Assembly (NCBI RefSeq): GCF_028283785.1
Contig: NZ_JAPWKB010000014.1
Location: 186,001 to 250,000, forward strand
From: Paraburkholderia sp.
GTDB taxonomy: Bacteria; Pseudomonadota; Gammaproteobacteria; Burkholderiales; Burkholderiaceae
Direction of reading: 5' to 3'
Length of the DNA stretch: 64,000 nucleotides
Numbering within the stretch: position 1 is the first letter of the stretch; every line of letters starts with the position of its first letter. The translations under genes and the position numbers were made by a program. Positions 22,212 to 31,620 of the stretch are shown here, piece after piece. The notes beneath the pieces are model-generated. The model was given only the letters and a program-made list of their open reading frames with translations. It searched no databases and was not told where the DNA came from.

Positions 22212-22870
22212 GCTGCGCTCCTTGCGATGACCGCACGCAGCGCCGTCGCGAACACCGTCGGCGGCTGCGCGCCGCTGACCACGTCGCCGCCGATCACGAC
22301 GCTGGGCACGGCGTGAATGCCATGCGCTTCGGCGTCGCGGCGAGCGTTTTCCGTCGCGACGAACGACGCGTCGGCATCGGCCGATTGCAGATCGGCGCGG
22401 ACCGCTTCCGCGTCGAAACCGTGCGCCGCAGCGAGTTCGACCAGCGTGTCCACGCGGCCGATATCGCGGCCTTCCGAGAAATACGCCACGAATAGCGCCT
22501 CATATAACGCGTCGGTCTGTTGCGGCGCATGACGGCTTTGCGCGAACGCCATCAGCCGATGCGCGAGCCGGGTATTCGGCGTGCGCAGGACGCGGCTGTA
22601 ATCGAATGGCGCCCCGACCGCGCGCCCGGCCGTGGCGACCTGCGCATCCATCGATTGCGAACGCGCCCAACTGCCGAACTTCAGCGTCCGGTACTCGCGC
22701 CGGTCCATGCCGTCCTTCGCCATCGACGGATTCAGTTCGAACGGCAGATAACGGACGGAGACTTCGACCTCGGCGCGTAGCGGGTCGAGCGCGGCCGCGA
22801 GGTTGCTATGCCCGATCCAGCACCACGGGCAGATGAAATCCGAATACACGTCAATCTCGATGCGCTGCAT
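22208..22870 (-). CDS. FrnE-like DsbA-family oxidoreductase
   Basis: The 220-residue product begins MQRIEIDVYSDFICPWCWIG. The CPWC active site at residues 14-17 is the thioredoxin-fold dithiol of FrnE/2-hydroxychromene-2-carboxylate isomerase relatives. No signal peptide is present, so it acts in the cytoplasm, unlike DsbA. GIHAVPSVVIGG near the end holds the conserved cis-proline. It overlaps the FAD monooxygenase by 4 nt and leads an apparent three-gene operon with the MFS exporter. The start is set by the family N-terminus. Confidence 0.88.
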   Translation of the reverse strand: MQRIEIDVYSDFICPWCWIGHSNLAAALDPLRAEVEVSVRYLPFELNPSMAKDGMDRREYRTLKFGSWARSQSMDAQVATAGRAVGAPFDYSRVLRTPNTRLAHRLMAFAQSRHAPQQTDALYEALFVAYFSEGRDIGRVDTLVELAAAHGFDAEAVRADLQSADADASFVATENARRDAEAHGIHAVPSVVIGGDVVSGAQPPTVFATALRAVIARSAA

Positions 22871-22988
22871 GTTGCACTCCTCGATACGGGATGCATGCAG
22901 GATATCCGTTGCGTTGAACGGTTTGAATGGGTCTAAAATGCAAGCTGGCGTTGCGTTGCGCGCAACCAAACCGGTAATCAGGCCGTTC

Positions 22989-23921
22989 ATGGACAAATTC
23001 CTTGCGTTGAATACCCTGCTGGAAGTCGCCGATGCAGGCGGCTTTTCGAAAGCGGCGCAGCGGCTGGGCGTCGCGACGTCGTCGGTGACGCGGCTGATGG
23101 ATTCGCTCGAAGCGTCGCTCGGCACCGCATTGCTGACGCGCACGCCGCGCAAGGTCAGCCTCACCGACGCCGGCATCGCGTACGTCGAGCAGATCGGCAA
23201 GGTGCTCGACGATCTCGCCGAAGCCGACGAAAGCGTGTTCGACAGCGGCGCGTCGCCGATCGGGGCGCTGCGCATCGCGGTGCCGTCCACGTACAGCCGG
23301 CTACGTCTCGCGCCGCATCTCGCGGCCTTTCTCACCGACCATCCACGCGTGATGCTCGATGTCGTCGTCGCCGATCACTACGCCGATCTCGCGCTCGACC
23401 GGATCGACGTGGCCGTGCGGATCGGCTCGCCGGACCGCGACGGCAATCTGATCGTCAGAACGCTGTCGGCCAATCCGCGCTATGTCGTCGCGAGTCACGA
23501 CTACCTCGAACGCGCCGGCCGTCCGCCGCATCCGCAGGCACTCGACGCGCACGAATGCCTGCGGTTTTCCTACGGTGGCGGCTACCGCGCGCGGCAAGCG
23601 TGGCTGTTTCGCGCTCATGCCGACGACGCGCACGACACGTTCGGCGTGGACGTGCGCGGCCATCTGCAATCGAACAACCTCGACATCCTGCTCGAAGCGG
23701 TACTGGGCGGACGCGGTATCGCGTTGCTGCCCGAGTGGCTGGTCGCCGACGAAATCCGCGCGGGTCGCCTGATGCGTCTGTTCGAGCGCTTCGACGCGAG
23801 TCCGCATATCGGCGAGGCCGTCGTCTACGCCGCCTATCTGCCGAACCGCCGTCATTCGAGCAAGGTGCGCGCGTTCGTGCAGTTCCTGGAATCGCGTCTG
23901 GCGACTGCGCTCGAAGGTTGA
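22989..23921 (+). CDS. LysR-family transcriptional regulator
   Basis: This 310-residue protein starts MDKFLALNTLLEVADAGGFS, with the helix-turn-helix AAQRLGVATSSVTRLMDSLE. It is divergent from the FrnE-like gene across a 118-bp gap, which is the usual arrangement for a LysR regulator and its target. The three-gene redox cassette is therefore its likely target. The start at 22989 gives the canonical N-terminus; more upstream in-frame starts do not. Confidence 0.9.
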   Translation: MDKFLALNTLLEVADAGGFSKAAQRLGVATSSVTRLMDSLEASLGTALLTRTPRKVSLTDAGIAYVEQIGKVLDDLAEADESVFDSGASPIGALRIAVPSTYSRLRLAPHLAAFLTDHPRVMLDVVVADHYADLALDRIDVAVRIGSPDRDGNLIVRTLSANPRYVVASHDYLERAGRPPHPQALDAHECLRFSYGGGYRARQAWLFRAHADDAHDTFGVDVRGHLQSNNLDILLEAVLGGRGIALLPEWLVADEIRAGRLMRLFERFDASPHIGEAVVYAAYLPNRRHSSKVRAFVQFLESRLATALEG

Positions 23922-24124
23922 GCGTGCTTTCCGTCGATCGATTCAGCCGGAGTGTAGGAGTGCGCCGCGATGAAAGTCCTGCAAAAAATATGAAATTTTC
24001 CAAACGGCGAATCGTCCGCCCGACGCGATCCGGCGAACTGGAAAAAACCGTGCGATTCCGATAAACGGCCGTGCCCGATTCGCCGACACTGCGGCTGAGC
24101 CAATTCAGCCCCGGTGAGCGCGCG

Positions 24125-26368
24125 ATGAACCTTTTGACGGACAGCACGGCGTCGCTGCGATGGCGGGACGCATGGCGTGCGTACTGGCACGACGATCTGC
24201 CGCGCTTCCTGCATATCGCGAAGGTGGCGATGGCCGTGACGTTGTCGATGGGACTGTGCATGCGGCTCGAATTGCGCACGCCGTCCACGGCGATGGTGTC
24301 GTGCGTGATCGTGATGATGCATCAGCAAAGCGGCATGGTGATCGCGCGCGGGTTCTATCGCGGGCTCGGGATGATCGGCGGCAGTCTCGCCGGACTCGTG
24401 CTGATCGCGCTGTTTCCGCAGCAGCCGTTGCCGTTCTTTATCGCGCTGGCCGCGTGGATCGGCGTATGCGTGTTTTGCGCGTCGTACTTCCGCAATTTCC
24501 AGTCGTATGGTTTCGTGCTGACCGGCTATGCAACGGCGATCACCGCGATGCCCGCATGGGCGAATCCGTATGGCGTGTTCGATACGGTCGTCTTCACGAT
24601 CAGCGAGGTGGTGATCGGCGTCGCGTGCGCGAGTCTGGTCAGCGCATGCTTTTTCCCGCGACGCGTGACGCCCGCGCTCTACGCATCGAGCCGCAAGAAC
24701 CTGACCCATCTGCTGGACGCGATTCATCGTTCGCTCGATAAGGGCGTGACGTTGACGGGGTTCGACACGTTTCTCGATCTGATCCGCGAACGCGCGGGTG
24801 TCGAAAGTTTGCGCGCGGGCGCGGTGTTCGAAGACCCGTCGATTCGCCTGCACAACCACGTATTTCAGGATCTCGACCGCAGCTTTCTCGATAGCGTGGC
24901 GTGGATTCACGCGCTGCATCAACTGAAGGTGCGTGTCTGTGCCGACGCGGATGCGCGCGCGATGTCGGCGATCGACGCGCTGATCGGCGCGCTGCTCGCG
25001 ATCGTGCCGAACCAGACCGCCGACGCCGCCGCGGACACGCCCGGCGTGACGCTGGAGCAGGTCGAAGCGCTGTCGGCCGGACTGACCGCGCTCGAAGCGC
25101 AACTGCCCGCGCGCATCGCCCGGTCACTGCATGAACTCGCGGATCTGCCGCCGCCGCAACGCCAGTTCGTCGCGACCACGGGTTCCGCGCTGTATTTCTC
25201 GATTGCCGATTTGCGGAAGGTGTGCGACCGGTATATCGACGCCCGCACGGCCGACCGTCGGCCGTGGTCGCGCTCGGTGATCCAGGCGATCGCGCGGATC
25301 GGCCGCACGCGCGCGACCGCGAATCGCACCGCCGCGACGATTGCGGGCCTGCGCGCGGCGCTGGCCGTGCTGGTGGTCGGCGCGACGTGGCTCGCATCCG
25401 GTTGGGTGGGCGGCTCGACCGCGATCGTCGCGGTGGCGATTACGAGCGCGCTGTTCGCGCTCGCGCCCGATCCGGCAGTCGCGAGCCGGCAGATTTTCTG
25501 CGGCTGCCTGAGCGGCTGGCTGGCGGGATTCGCGTTCAACTTCTTCGTGTTGCCGCTGTTCGACAGTTTTGCGTTGCTCGCGCTGTCGGTGGCGATCGTC
25601 GTGATGACCGGCTGTTATGTGAACACCTTCGCGAACACCGCGTTGCTCGGTCTCGGCTTTAGTCTGTACTTCTGCTTCATCGTCGCGATCGCGAATCCGG
25701 TCGTCTATAACCCGAGTGCCTATCTCGACACTGGTTTCGCGTTGCTGCTCGGCATTGCCGCGGCCGCGGTCGCGTTTTCGGTGCTGGCGCCGCGCGCAGG
25801 CGATTTCATCTCCGCGCAGTATCTGAAGCAGATTCGCGCGCTGGTCGCGAACACCGCGCGCGACGGCGATCTCGACGACGATCTGCTGTATCGGTTCGAA
25901 CTGCATCTGCGCGATTTCATCATTCAGATCGCATCCGCGCCGAAGGACGCGCGCGTGAACCGCAATACGCTGATCGGCTGGGCCTTCGCCGCGCTCGAAA
26001 TCGGCCGCGCGATGATCCAGATGCGGCTCGACACCGCGCAATCCGGCGATGCGTTGCCGTCAGCGTGGCGCGCGATGCAGGACGACTGGCTCGCCGCGCT
26101 GGCCGACGTGTTCGACGATGCGACACCGGCGCGTGCGCAACGCGCGCTCGACGCCACGCGCCGCGCCCTCGACGTGTTGCCCTGTCCAGCCGACGCGCCG
26201 GACAAGCCGGACGCCGTGCTCGGCGGTCCGTTGCTGATGCGTTTCCGGATGCGCGCGTTGCTGCATTTCACCGGGCTCACGTTGCTGGATGAGAGCCTTC
26301 CGCTCTGGCAACCGTTGCAGCACGCGCGCGCCGACGTGAGTGCCGCCGTCAGCCGGAGCGCGACATGA
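24125..26368 (+). CDS. FUSC/AaeB-type efflux pump membrane subunit
   Basis: The 747-residue protein has two blocks of about five or six membrane helices, near residues 25-190 and 400-560, each followed by a soluble region. This is the AaeB/fusaric-acid-resistance layout. Such pumps export aromatic acids together with an HlyD adaptor. The start at 24125 follows GGTGAG at a good distance; a GTG at 24071 would add 18 residues but lacks a ribosome-binding site. Its stop overlaps the next gene's ATG by 4 nt. It is the first gene of a four-gene efflux operon. Confidence 0.85.
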   Translation: MNLLTDSTASLRWRDAWRAYWHDDLPRFLHIAKVAMAVTLSMGLCMRLELRTPSTAMVSCVIVMMHQQSGMVIARGFYRGLGMIGGSLAGLVLIALFPQQPLPFFIALAAWIGVCVFCASYFRNFQSYGFVLTGYATAITAMPAWANPYGVFDTVVFTISEVVIGVACASLVSACFFPRRVTPALYASSRKNLTHLLDAIHRSLDKGVTLTGFDTFLDLIRERAGVESLRAGAVFEDPSIRLHNHVFQDLDRSFLDSVAWIHALHQLKVRVCADADARAMSAIDALIGALLAIVPNQTADAAADTPGVTLEQVEALSAGLTALEAQLPARIARSLHELADLPPPQRQFVATTGSALYFSIADLRKVCDRYIDARTADRRPWSRSVIQAIARIGRTRATANRTAATIAGLRAALAVLVVGATWLASGWVGGSTAIVAVAITSALFALAPDPAVASRQIFCGCLSGWLAGFAFNFFVLPLFDSFALLALSVAIVVMTGCYVNTFANTALLGLGFSLYFCFIVAIANPVVYNPSAYLDTGFALLLGIAAAAVAFSVLAPRAGDFISAQYLKQIRALVANTARDGDLDDDLLYRFELHLRDFIIQIASAPKDARVNRNTLIGWAFAALEIGRAMIQMRLDTAQSGDALPSAWRAMQDDWLAALADVFDDATPARAQRALDATRRALDVLPCPADAPDKPDAVLGGPLLMRFRMRALLHFTGLTLLDESLPLWQPLQHARADVSAAVSRSAT

Positions 26369-27867
26369 GCGCGCTGCGATCCGCGGGTGCCGCATTAGTG
26401 ACGGCGTTGTTGCTGGGCGGGTGTATCGGCAGCGGCGGCATCCGTCCGCATGAATCGCCGATCGACCCGGCGACGCTCGATCCGGGCGTGGCGATCCGCG
26501 ACACGCAGCACGACGCGCAATGGCCGTCGGGCGACTGGTGGCGTCGCTGGGGCGATCCGCAACTCGATACGCTGGTCGATGACGCGACCGCCGGCAATCC
26601 CGGTTTGCGCGTGGTGCAGGCGCGTCTGGACGCCGCGAATTTTCAGGCGCAGATCGCGGGTGCGGCGCAGTTGCCGCAACTCGGCATGTCGGGCAATTTC
26701 GAGCGCCGCCGTTACGCGCGCTACAACACGCCCGCGCCGCCCGGTGGCACGACGGTGTGGAGCAACAGCGTGTCGGCGGATCTGTCGTACGACCTCGATC
26801 TGTGGGGCAAGTCGCGCGCGATTCGCGAAGGCGCGCTCGACAACGTGCACGCCGTCGCCGCCGACGCGCGTTTCGCCGAGGTCGAATTGCAGACCGCGAT
26901 GGTGCGCGCGTACGTGCAGCTGTCGCTGCAATACGCATTGCTCGACGTCTACGGTTCCGTGCAGGCCGACCAGCAACACACCCTCGATATCGCGACGCGG
27001 CGGTTGCAGGCGGGCATCGGCAGTCGGCTCGACGTCAGCGAAGCATCGACGCAGCTTGCGTTGAGCACGACGAGGGTGCAGCAGGCGCAGCAGCAGCTCG
27101 CGTTGAGCCGGATCGCGATTGCCGGACTTGCGGGCAAGGGACCGGGCTTCGGCGACGCGCTGCAACGGCCGCGCCTCGCGCTCGATGTGCCGGTCGCGTT
27201 GCCCGCGTCGCTGCCAGCCGAACTGATCGGTCACCGCCCGGACGTGGTCGCCGCGCGCTGGCGCGTGCAGACCGCGAGCCAGGACATCGACGCCGCGCAT
27301 GCCGACTTTTATCCCGACATCGACCTGCTGGCGACCGCATCGCTCGGGTCGGCGGCGACCTTCGGCGGTTTTCTGAACCTGGTGAACAGCGACGGCGTCG
27401 GCCACGGTTTCGGCGCGGCGATTTCGCTGCCGATCTTCGACGGCGGACGGCGGCGCGGCCGGTACGGCGTCGCGGTGGCGTCGAAAGATGCGGCCGTCGA
27501 TTCGTACAACCAGACCGTGATCGACGCGATGCAATCGGTTGCGATGCAAGTCGTGAGCTTGCGATCGCTCGACCAGCAACAGGCGTCCGTCGAAGCCACG
27601 CTCGATTCCGCGCGCCGTTCGTTCCGTCTCGCCGATACCGGCTACCGGAACGGCATCACCGAATTCCTGAACGTGCTCGCCGCGCAGAACGTGCAGTTGC
27701 AGGAGCAGGAAAGTCTCGCGGCGGTTCAGGCCAAGCGCCTCGACGCGTGGGCACTGCTGATGAAGGAACTCGGCGGCGGCACGGACGGCGCGACGGTGGA
27801 CGCGCCGCCCGGTCCCAACCCGAACGCCGCGACGCCCGATCCGACGGAGACCGCCGATGCCCGGTGA
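26365..27867 (+). CDS. NodT-family outer-membrane efflux lipoprotein
   Basis: The 500-residue product has a lipoprotein signal peptide ending in LLLGGC, with lipid-modified C20. Two TolC-like repeats follow, with conserved YDLDLWGKSRA near residue 140 and GVGHGFGAAISLPIFDGGRR near residue 345. It forms the outer-membrane channel of the tripartite pump. It overlaps the FUSC gene by 4 nt and the DUF1656 gene by 11 nt, so the operon is tightly coupled. Confidence 0.92.
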   Translation: MSALRSAGAALVTALLLGGCIGSGGIRPHESPIDPATLDPGVAIRDTQHDAQWPSGDWWRRWGDPQLDTLVDDATAGNPGLRVVQARLDAANFQAQIAGAAQLPQLGMSGNFERRRYARYNTPAPPGGTTVWSNSVSADLSYDLDLWGKSRAIREGALDNVHAVAADARFAEVELQTAMVRAYVQLSLQYALLDVYGSVQADQQHTLDIATRRLQAGIGSRLDVSEASTQLALSTTRVQQAQQQLALSRIAIAGLAGKGPGFGDALQRPRLALDVPVALPASLPAELIGHRPDVVAARWRVQTASQDIDAAHADFYPDIDLLATASLGSAATFGGFLNLVNSDGVGHGFGAAISLPIFDGGRRRGRYGVAVASKDAAVDSYNQTVIDAMQSVAMQVVSLRSLDQQQASVEATLDSARRSFRLADTGYRNGITEFLNVLAAQNVQLQEQESLAAVQAKRLDAWALLMKELGGGTDGATVDAPPGPNPNAATPDPTETADAR

Positions 27868-28057
27868 AATCGACCTGTTCTCGCTGCTCGTGCCGGGCCT
27901 GCTGCCGATCCTCGCCGGTTGCGCGCTGCTGTTCGTGGTGCTCGATCTCGTGCTCGCGCGGCTCGGCGTCTACCGCTACGCATGGCATCCAGCGCTGTTT
28001 CGCGTCGCATTGTTCGCCGCGTTGTTCAGCGGCATGTCTCTGGTGCTACGCCAATGA
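27857..28057 (+). CDS. DUF1656 small membrane protein (AaeX-like)
   Basis: The 66-residue protein has two predicted membrane helices and the conserved YRYAWHPALFRVALF segment of DUF1656. The family (AaeX) is nearly always found within AaeAB/FUSC efflux operons, and its exact role is unknown. Here it overlaps the NodT gene by 11 nt and precedes the HlyD adaptor by 43 nt. Confidence 0.88.
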   Translation: MPGEIDLFSLLVPGLLPILAGCALLFVVLDLVLARLGVYRYAWHPALFRVALFAALFSGMSLVLRQ

Positions 28058-28100
28058 ATCCGATGATCGATACAACCCATGCCGGGCCCAGGTGCCGACG

Positions 28101-29060
28101 ATGAAAATCCAATCCCTGCTGCGGCTCGGCGTGACGCTGGCCGCGTTGCTGATCGCGGTCGTGCTGGTCCGGCTGTTGTGGCTCGACTATATGTATTCGC
28201 CGTGGACACGCGACGGACGGGTGCGCGCACAGGTCGTCCAGGTCGCCACCGACGTCTCCGGTCTGGTCTCCGAAGTGCGCGTCAAGGATAACCAGCTGGT
28301 CAGCAAGGGCGACGTGCTGTTCGTGCTCGATCCGGCGCGTTTCCAGTACGCGGTCGCACAAGCCGACGCCGACGCGATCCGCGCGCAGGCGCAGATGGAC
28401 CAGGCCAAAGCCCAGATGGCGGGAAGCGAATCCGGCTTCGCGATGAAGCGCGCGCAGGCCGCGCGCCGGGCCGAGCTCGCGGGCGACGTGATTTCCGACG
28501 AAAGCCGCGCCGATTCGGTGTCGCTCGCGAAACAGTCGGCGTCCGTGTATTACGCCGATGTCGCCGCGTACAACGCCGCCGAGGCCAGCTACAAGGCGGC
28601 GCGGGTCGCGCAGCAGACCGCCGCGCTCAATCTGACGCGCAGCGTGGTGCGTGCGCCCGCCGACGGCTACATCACCAACCTGAACCTCTATCCGGGCGAC
28701 TTCGCGACGGCGGGCGTCGCGCGGATGGCGCTGATCGACTCGCATTCGTTCTGGGTCTACGGCTATTTCGAGGAAACCAAGATTCCGCACGTGCACGTGG
28801 GCGACCGCGCGACGGTCCGGCTGATGTCGGGCGGCACGGCGATTCAGGGGCATGTCGACAGTCTCGCCAGCGGTATCGCGGATCGCGACAATCCGACCAG
28901 TAACGGCGATCTGCTCGCCGACGTGAACCCGATTTTCACGTGGGTCCGGCTCGCGCAACGCGTGCCGGTGCGCGTGCATCTGGACCGGATTCCGGCCGGC
29001 ATGCACCTCGCGATGGGCATGACCTGTACCGTGACGGTTCAGCCGGGGAGCAGCAGGTAA
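28101..29060 (+). CDS. HlyD-family periplasmic adaptor (AaeA/EmrA-like)
   Basis: The 319-residue adaptor has one N-terminal membrane helix (about residues 6-26). A lipoyl-like half follows with VSGLVSEVRVKDNQLVSKGD. Next come a short coiled coil and a second lipoyl half with RAPADGYITNLNLYPGDFA. Barrel residues include FWVYGYFEETKIPHVHVGD. It links the FUSC pump to the NodT channel. An upstream start candidate is not supported; the ATG at 28101 gives the family N-terminus. It is the last gene of the efflux operon. Confidence 0.9.
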   Translation: MKIQSLLRLGVTLAALLIAVVLVRLLWLDYMYSPWTRDGRVRAQVVQVATDVSGLVSEVRVKDNQLVSKGDVLFVLDPARFQYAVAQADADAIRAQAQMDQAKAQMAGSESGFAMKRAQAARRAELAGDVISDESRADSVSLAKQSASVYYADVAAYNAAEASYKAARVAQQTAALNLTRSVVRAPADGYITNLNLYPGDFATAGVARMALIDSHSFWVYGYFEETKIPHVHVGDRATVRLMSGGTAIQGHVDSLASGIADRDNPTSNGDLLADVNPIFTWVRLAQRVPVRVHLDRIPAGMHLAMGMTCTVTVQPGSSR

Positions 29061-29180
29061 TTAGTAAGGATTAAGATTAAATAAGTATCCGTTTGACGGC
29101 GCGTCGCCGATCATGACCTTTCAGATCGAGAGCCGCCCGGCTGCCTGAGTACGTCCCGATTCTGCCCGAGCGTCCCGCCG

Positions 29181-30791
29181 TTGCGGCGCGACGCCATGCA
29201 GACCGACAGGTCGCCGGTGCCCGTCAACCGCCCCTGCCCGAACGACTATGTGCCTTTTGCGCCAATCCGCCGGTCGTTGCCGCGCGTCGCGCCACACGCG
29301 GCGCCGCACCGCGACCCGGCCGTGACCGACATCCGCGTGAACGCGCTCCGTACCGCGCGACGCGATCCGCGTGTGCTGCTGAGCCTCGCGGCCGGCATCG
29401 CGCTGGTGGTGTTCGCCATCGACGCGCTGACGCCGCTCGATATCGCCATCGCGGTGTTCTACGTGACGGTCGTGCTGATCGTCGCGTACACGCGGCATCG
29501 CGCGGCCACGATCGGCGCGGGGTGGGCCTGCGTGGTGCTGACCTTGCTCGGCTTCATGCTGTCCCACGACGACAGCTACTCCGGCGGCGCGATCGCGCGC
29601 TGCGCGGTCAGCCTGCTGGCAATCGTCACGACCTCCATCCTCGCGCTGCGCAACCAGACCGCCACCAACCTGCTGCGCGAACAGGTCGATCTGCTGAACC
29701 TCGCTCACGATGCGATCGTCGCCTACGATATGAACGACCGCATCACGTTCTGGAATCACGGCGCGGAAGCCTTGTACGGCTGGACTTCGCAGGAAGCGAT
29801 CGGCCAGCCGGTCCACCGGCTCACGCATACGTCGTTTCCGGCGCCGCTGGAAGAGATTCGCGCCGAGTTGCTGCACACCGATCACTGGCAAGGCGAACTG
29901 CAACGCTTGCGGCGCGATGGCAGCGTGGTGATCGTGTCGAGCCGCTGGGCGCTGTGGCGCGACGCGAACGGCACGCCGCGCGCGGTGCTCGCCACCAACA
30001 ACGACATCACGGGACGCAAGCAGATGGAACAGGCGCTCGCGCGCTCGACGGCGGAACTGGCGCACGTGACGCGGGTGACGATGCTGGGCGAACTGGCTGC
30101 GTCGATCGCGCACGAAGTCACGCAGCCGATCGCCGCGATTTCCACCTGCGGCTCGGCGGCGCTGCGCTGGCTGACCCGCCCGACGCCCGATGTCGCCGAG
30201 GCCCGGCAATCGGTGGCGCAGATGGTGCGCGACGCGCAACGGGCAGGCGACGTGATCCAGCAGATCCGCTCGATGGCCACCAAGCGCGACCGTCAGCCGA
30301 AACGGCTCGACCTGAACGCAGTGGTCGGCGAATCGATCGAACTGGTGCGGCGCGAACTGGAACGGCATCGCGTCGAACTGAGCGTCGATCTGACCGCGCA
30401 CGCGCCGATGGTGTGCTGCGATCGCGTGCAGTTGCAGCAGGTGCTGATCAATCTGCTGATGAATGCCGCACAGGCGATCGCCGACGCGAACCGCGAGCTA
30501 CGGCAGATTCACGTGTCCACGGCGATACTCGACCCGGACCAGGGCGACGACGCGAACCTCGCGCAGGTCACGGTGCGGGATTCCGGCAGCGGAATTCGCG
30601 CAGAAAACGCCGGCCGGCTGTTCAGCGCATTTTTTACGACTAAAACAGAAGGCATGGGTATGGGACTGTCGATCTGCCGGTCGATCGTCGAGGCGAACGG
30701 CGGCCGGATCTGGGCCGAATCGCCGGACGGCGGCGGCGCGATCCTGCGTTTCGTGCTGCCCGTCGATGCAGGGAGTTGCGATGAACAGTGA
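29181..30791 (+). CDS. FixL-like PAS sensor histidine kinase
   Basis: The 536-residue kinase has four or five membrane helices near residues 65-155. A PAS domain follows, with AHDAIVAYDMNDRITFWNHG, near residues 175-290. The histidine-phosphotransfer motif is SIAHEVTQPIAAIST (H311), and the ATPase domain has NLLMNAAQAI and GMGMGLSICRSIVEANGG. No haem-binding PAS residues are evident, so oxygen sensing should not be assumed. It overlaps the FixJ-like gene by 11 nt. The start is uncertain: the first 50 or so residues are Pro/Arg-rich. Confidence 0.87.
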   Translation: MRRDAMQTDRSPVPVNRPCPNDYVPFAPIRRSLPRVAPHAAPHRDPAVTDIRVNALRTARRDPRVLLSLAAGIALVVFAIDALTPLDIAIAVFYVTVVLIVAYTRHRAATIGAGWACVVLTLLGFMLSHDDSYSGGAIARCAVSLLAIVTTSILALRNQTATNLLREQVDLLNLAHDAIVAYDMNDRITFWNHGAEALYGWTSQEAIGQPVHRLTHTSFPAPLEEIRAELLHTDHWQGELQRLRRDGSVVIVSSRWALWRDANGTPRAVLATNNDITGRKQMEQALARSTAELAHVTRVTMLGELAASIAHEVTQPIAAISTCGSAALRWLTRPTPDVAEARQSVAQMVRDAQRAGDVIQQIRSMATKRDRQPKRLDLNAVVGESIELVRRELERHRVELSVDLTAHAPMVCCDRVQLQQVLINLLMNAAQAIADANRELRQIHVSTAILDPDQGDDANLAQVTVRDSGSGIRAENAGRLFSAFFTTKTEGMGMGLSICRSIVEANGGRIWAESPDGGGAILRFVLPVDAGSCDEQ

Positions 30792-31446
30792 AGCGGAAAG
30801 CGGCGCGAATCCGTCGATCGTCTACGTGGTGGACGACGATCCGTCGATGCGCGAAGCGGTCGGCATGTTGTTGCGTTCGGTCGGATTGCGGGTGGAGAGC
30901 TTTGCGTCGGCGCAGGAATTTCTCGCGTTCAGCATGCCGGACGTGCCCGCGTGCCTGATCCTCGACGTCCGGCTGAAAGGACAGAGCGGCTTCGCGGTGC
31001 AGGAACAGATCGCCACCAGCAAATTGGGCCTGCCGATCATCTTCATGACCGCGCACGGCGATATCGCGATGACAGTCAAGGCAATGAAAGCCGGTGCGAA
31101 AGACTTTCTCGCCAAACCGTTTCGCGATCAGGACATGCTGGACGCCGTCGCGCACGCGCTCGCCGCCGACGAGCAGCGGCGCGCGGCGAACCGGTCGGTG
31201 GCGGGCTTGCGGCGCTGCTACGAATCGTTGACGCCGCGCGAACGCGAGGTGATGTCGCTGGTCGCGTCGGGTCTGATGAACAAACAGATTGCCGCCGAAC
31301 TGAATCTGAGCGAAATCACCGTGAAAATCCATCGCGCGCAGGCAATGAAAAAGATGGAAGCACGCTCGTTCGCCGAATTCGTGCTGAAGGCCGAAGCGCT
31401 CGGCGTCAAGGCGGAACGTCCGCCGGTTCAGGCGCCGCGCGCCTGA
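30781..31446 (+). CDS. FixJ-like response regulator
   Basis: The 221-residue regulator has a receiver with acidic triad D18-D20, phosphoacceptor D62 (LILDVRLKG) and a conserved lysine in FLAKPF near residue 115. A LuxR-type helix-turn-helix follows from about residue 158: SLTPREREVMSLVASGLMNK, then IAAELNLSEITVKIHRA. It is the cognate partner of the PAS kinase, judging by the 11-nt overlap. The start is the ATG at 30781. Confidence 0.92.
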   Translation: MNSEAESGANPSIVYVVDDDPSMREAVGMLLRSVGLRVESFASAQEFLAFSMPDVPACLILDVRLKGQSGFAVQEQIATSKLGLPIIFMTAHGDIAMTVKAMKAGAKDFLAKPFRDQDMLDAVAHALAADEQRRAANRSVAGLRRCYESLTPREREVMSLVASGLMNKQIAAELNLSEITVKIHRAQAMKKMEARSFAEFVLKAEALGVKAERPPVQAPRA

Positions 31447-31620
31447 GCGCGGAACCTGCCGCGTCATCCCGCGCGCTGCGTTGGGTATGGCGGCGGTATA
31501 TCAATGGATAATGGTTTCAAAGGTTTGACCCGACTACCATGGTTGTGAGGGCGACTGTGCAGCGACGCGGCGTCCCGAAAGCGTGCGTGTTCCGCTAATC
31601 AACCAGGGCGTCAGTTCAGC

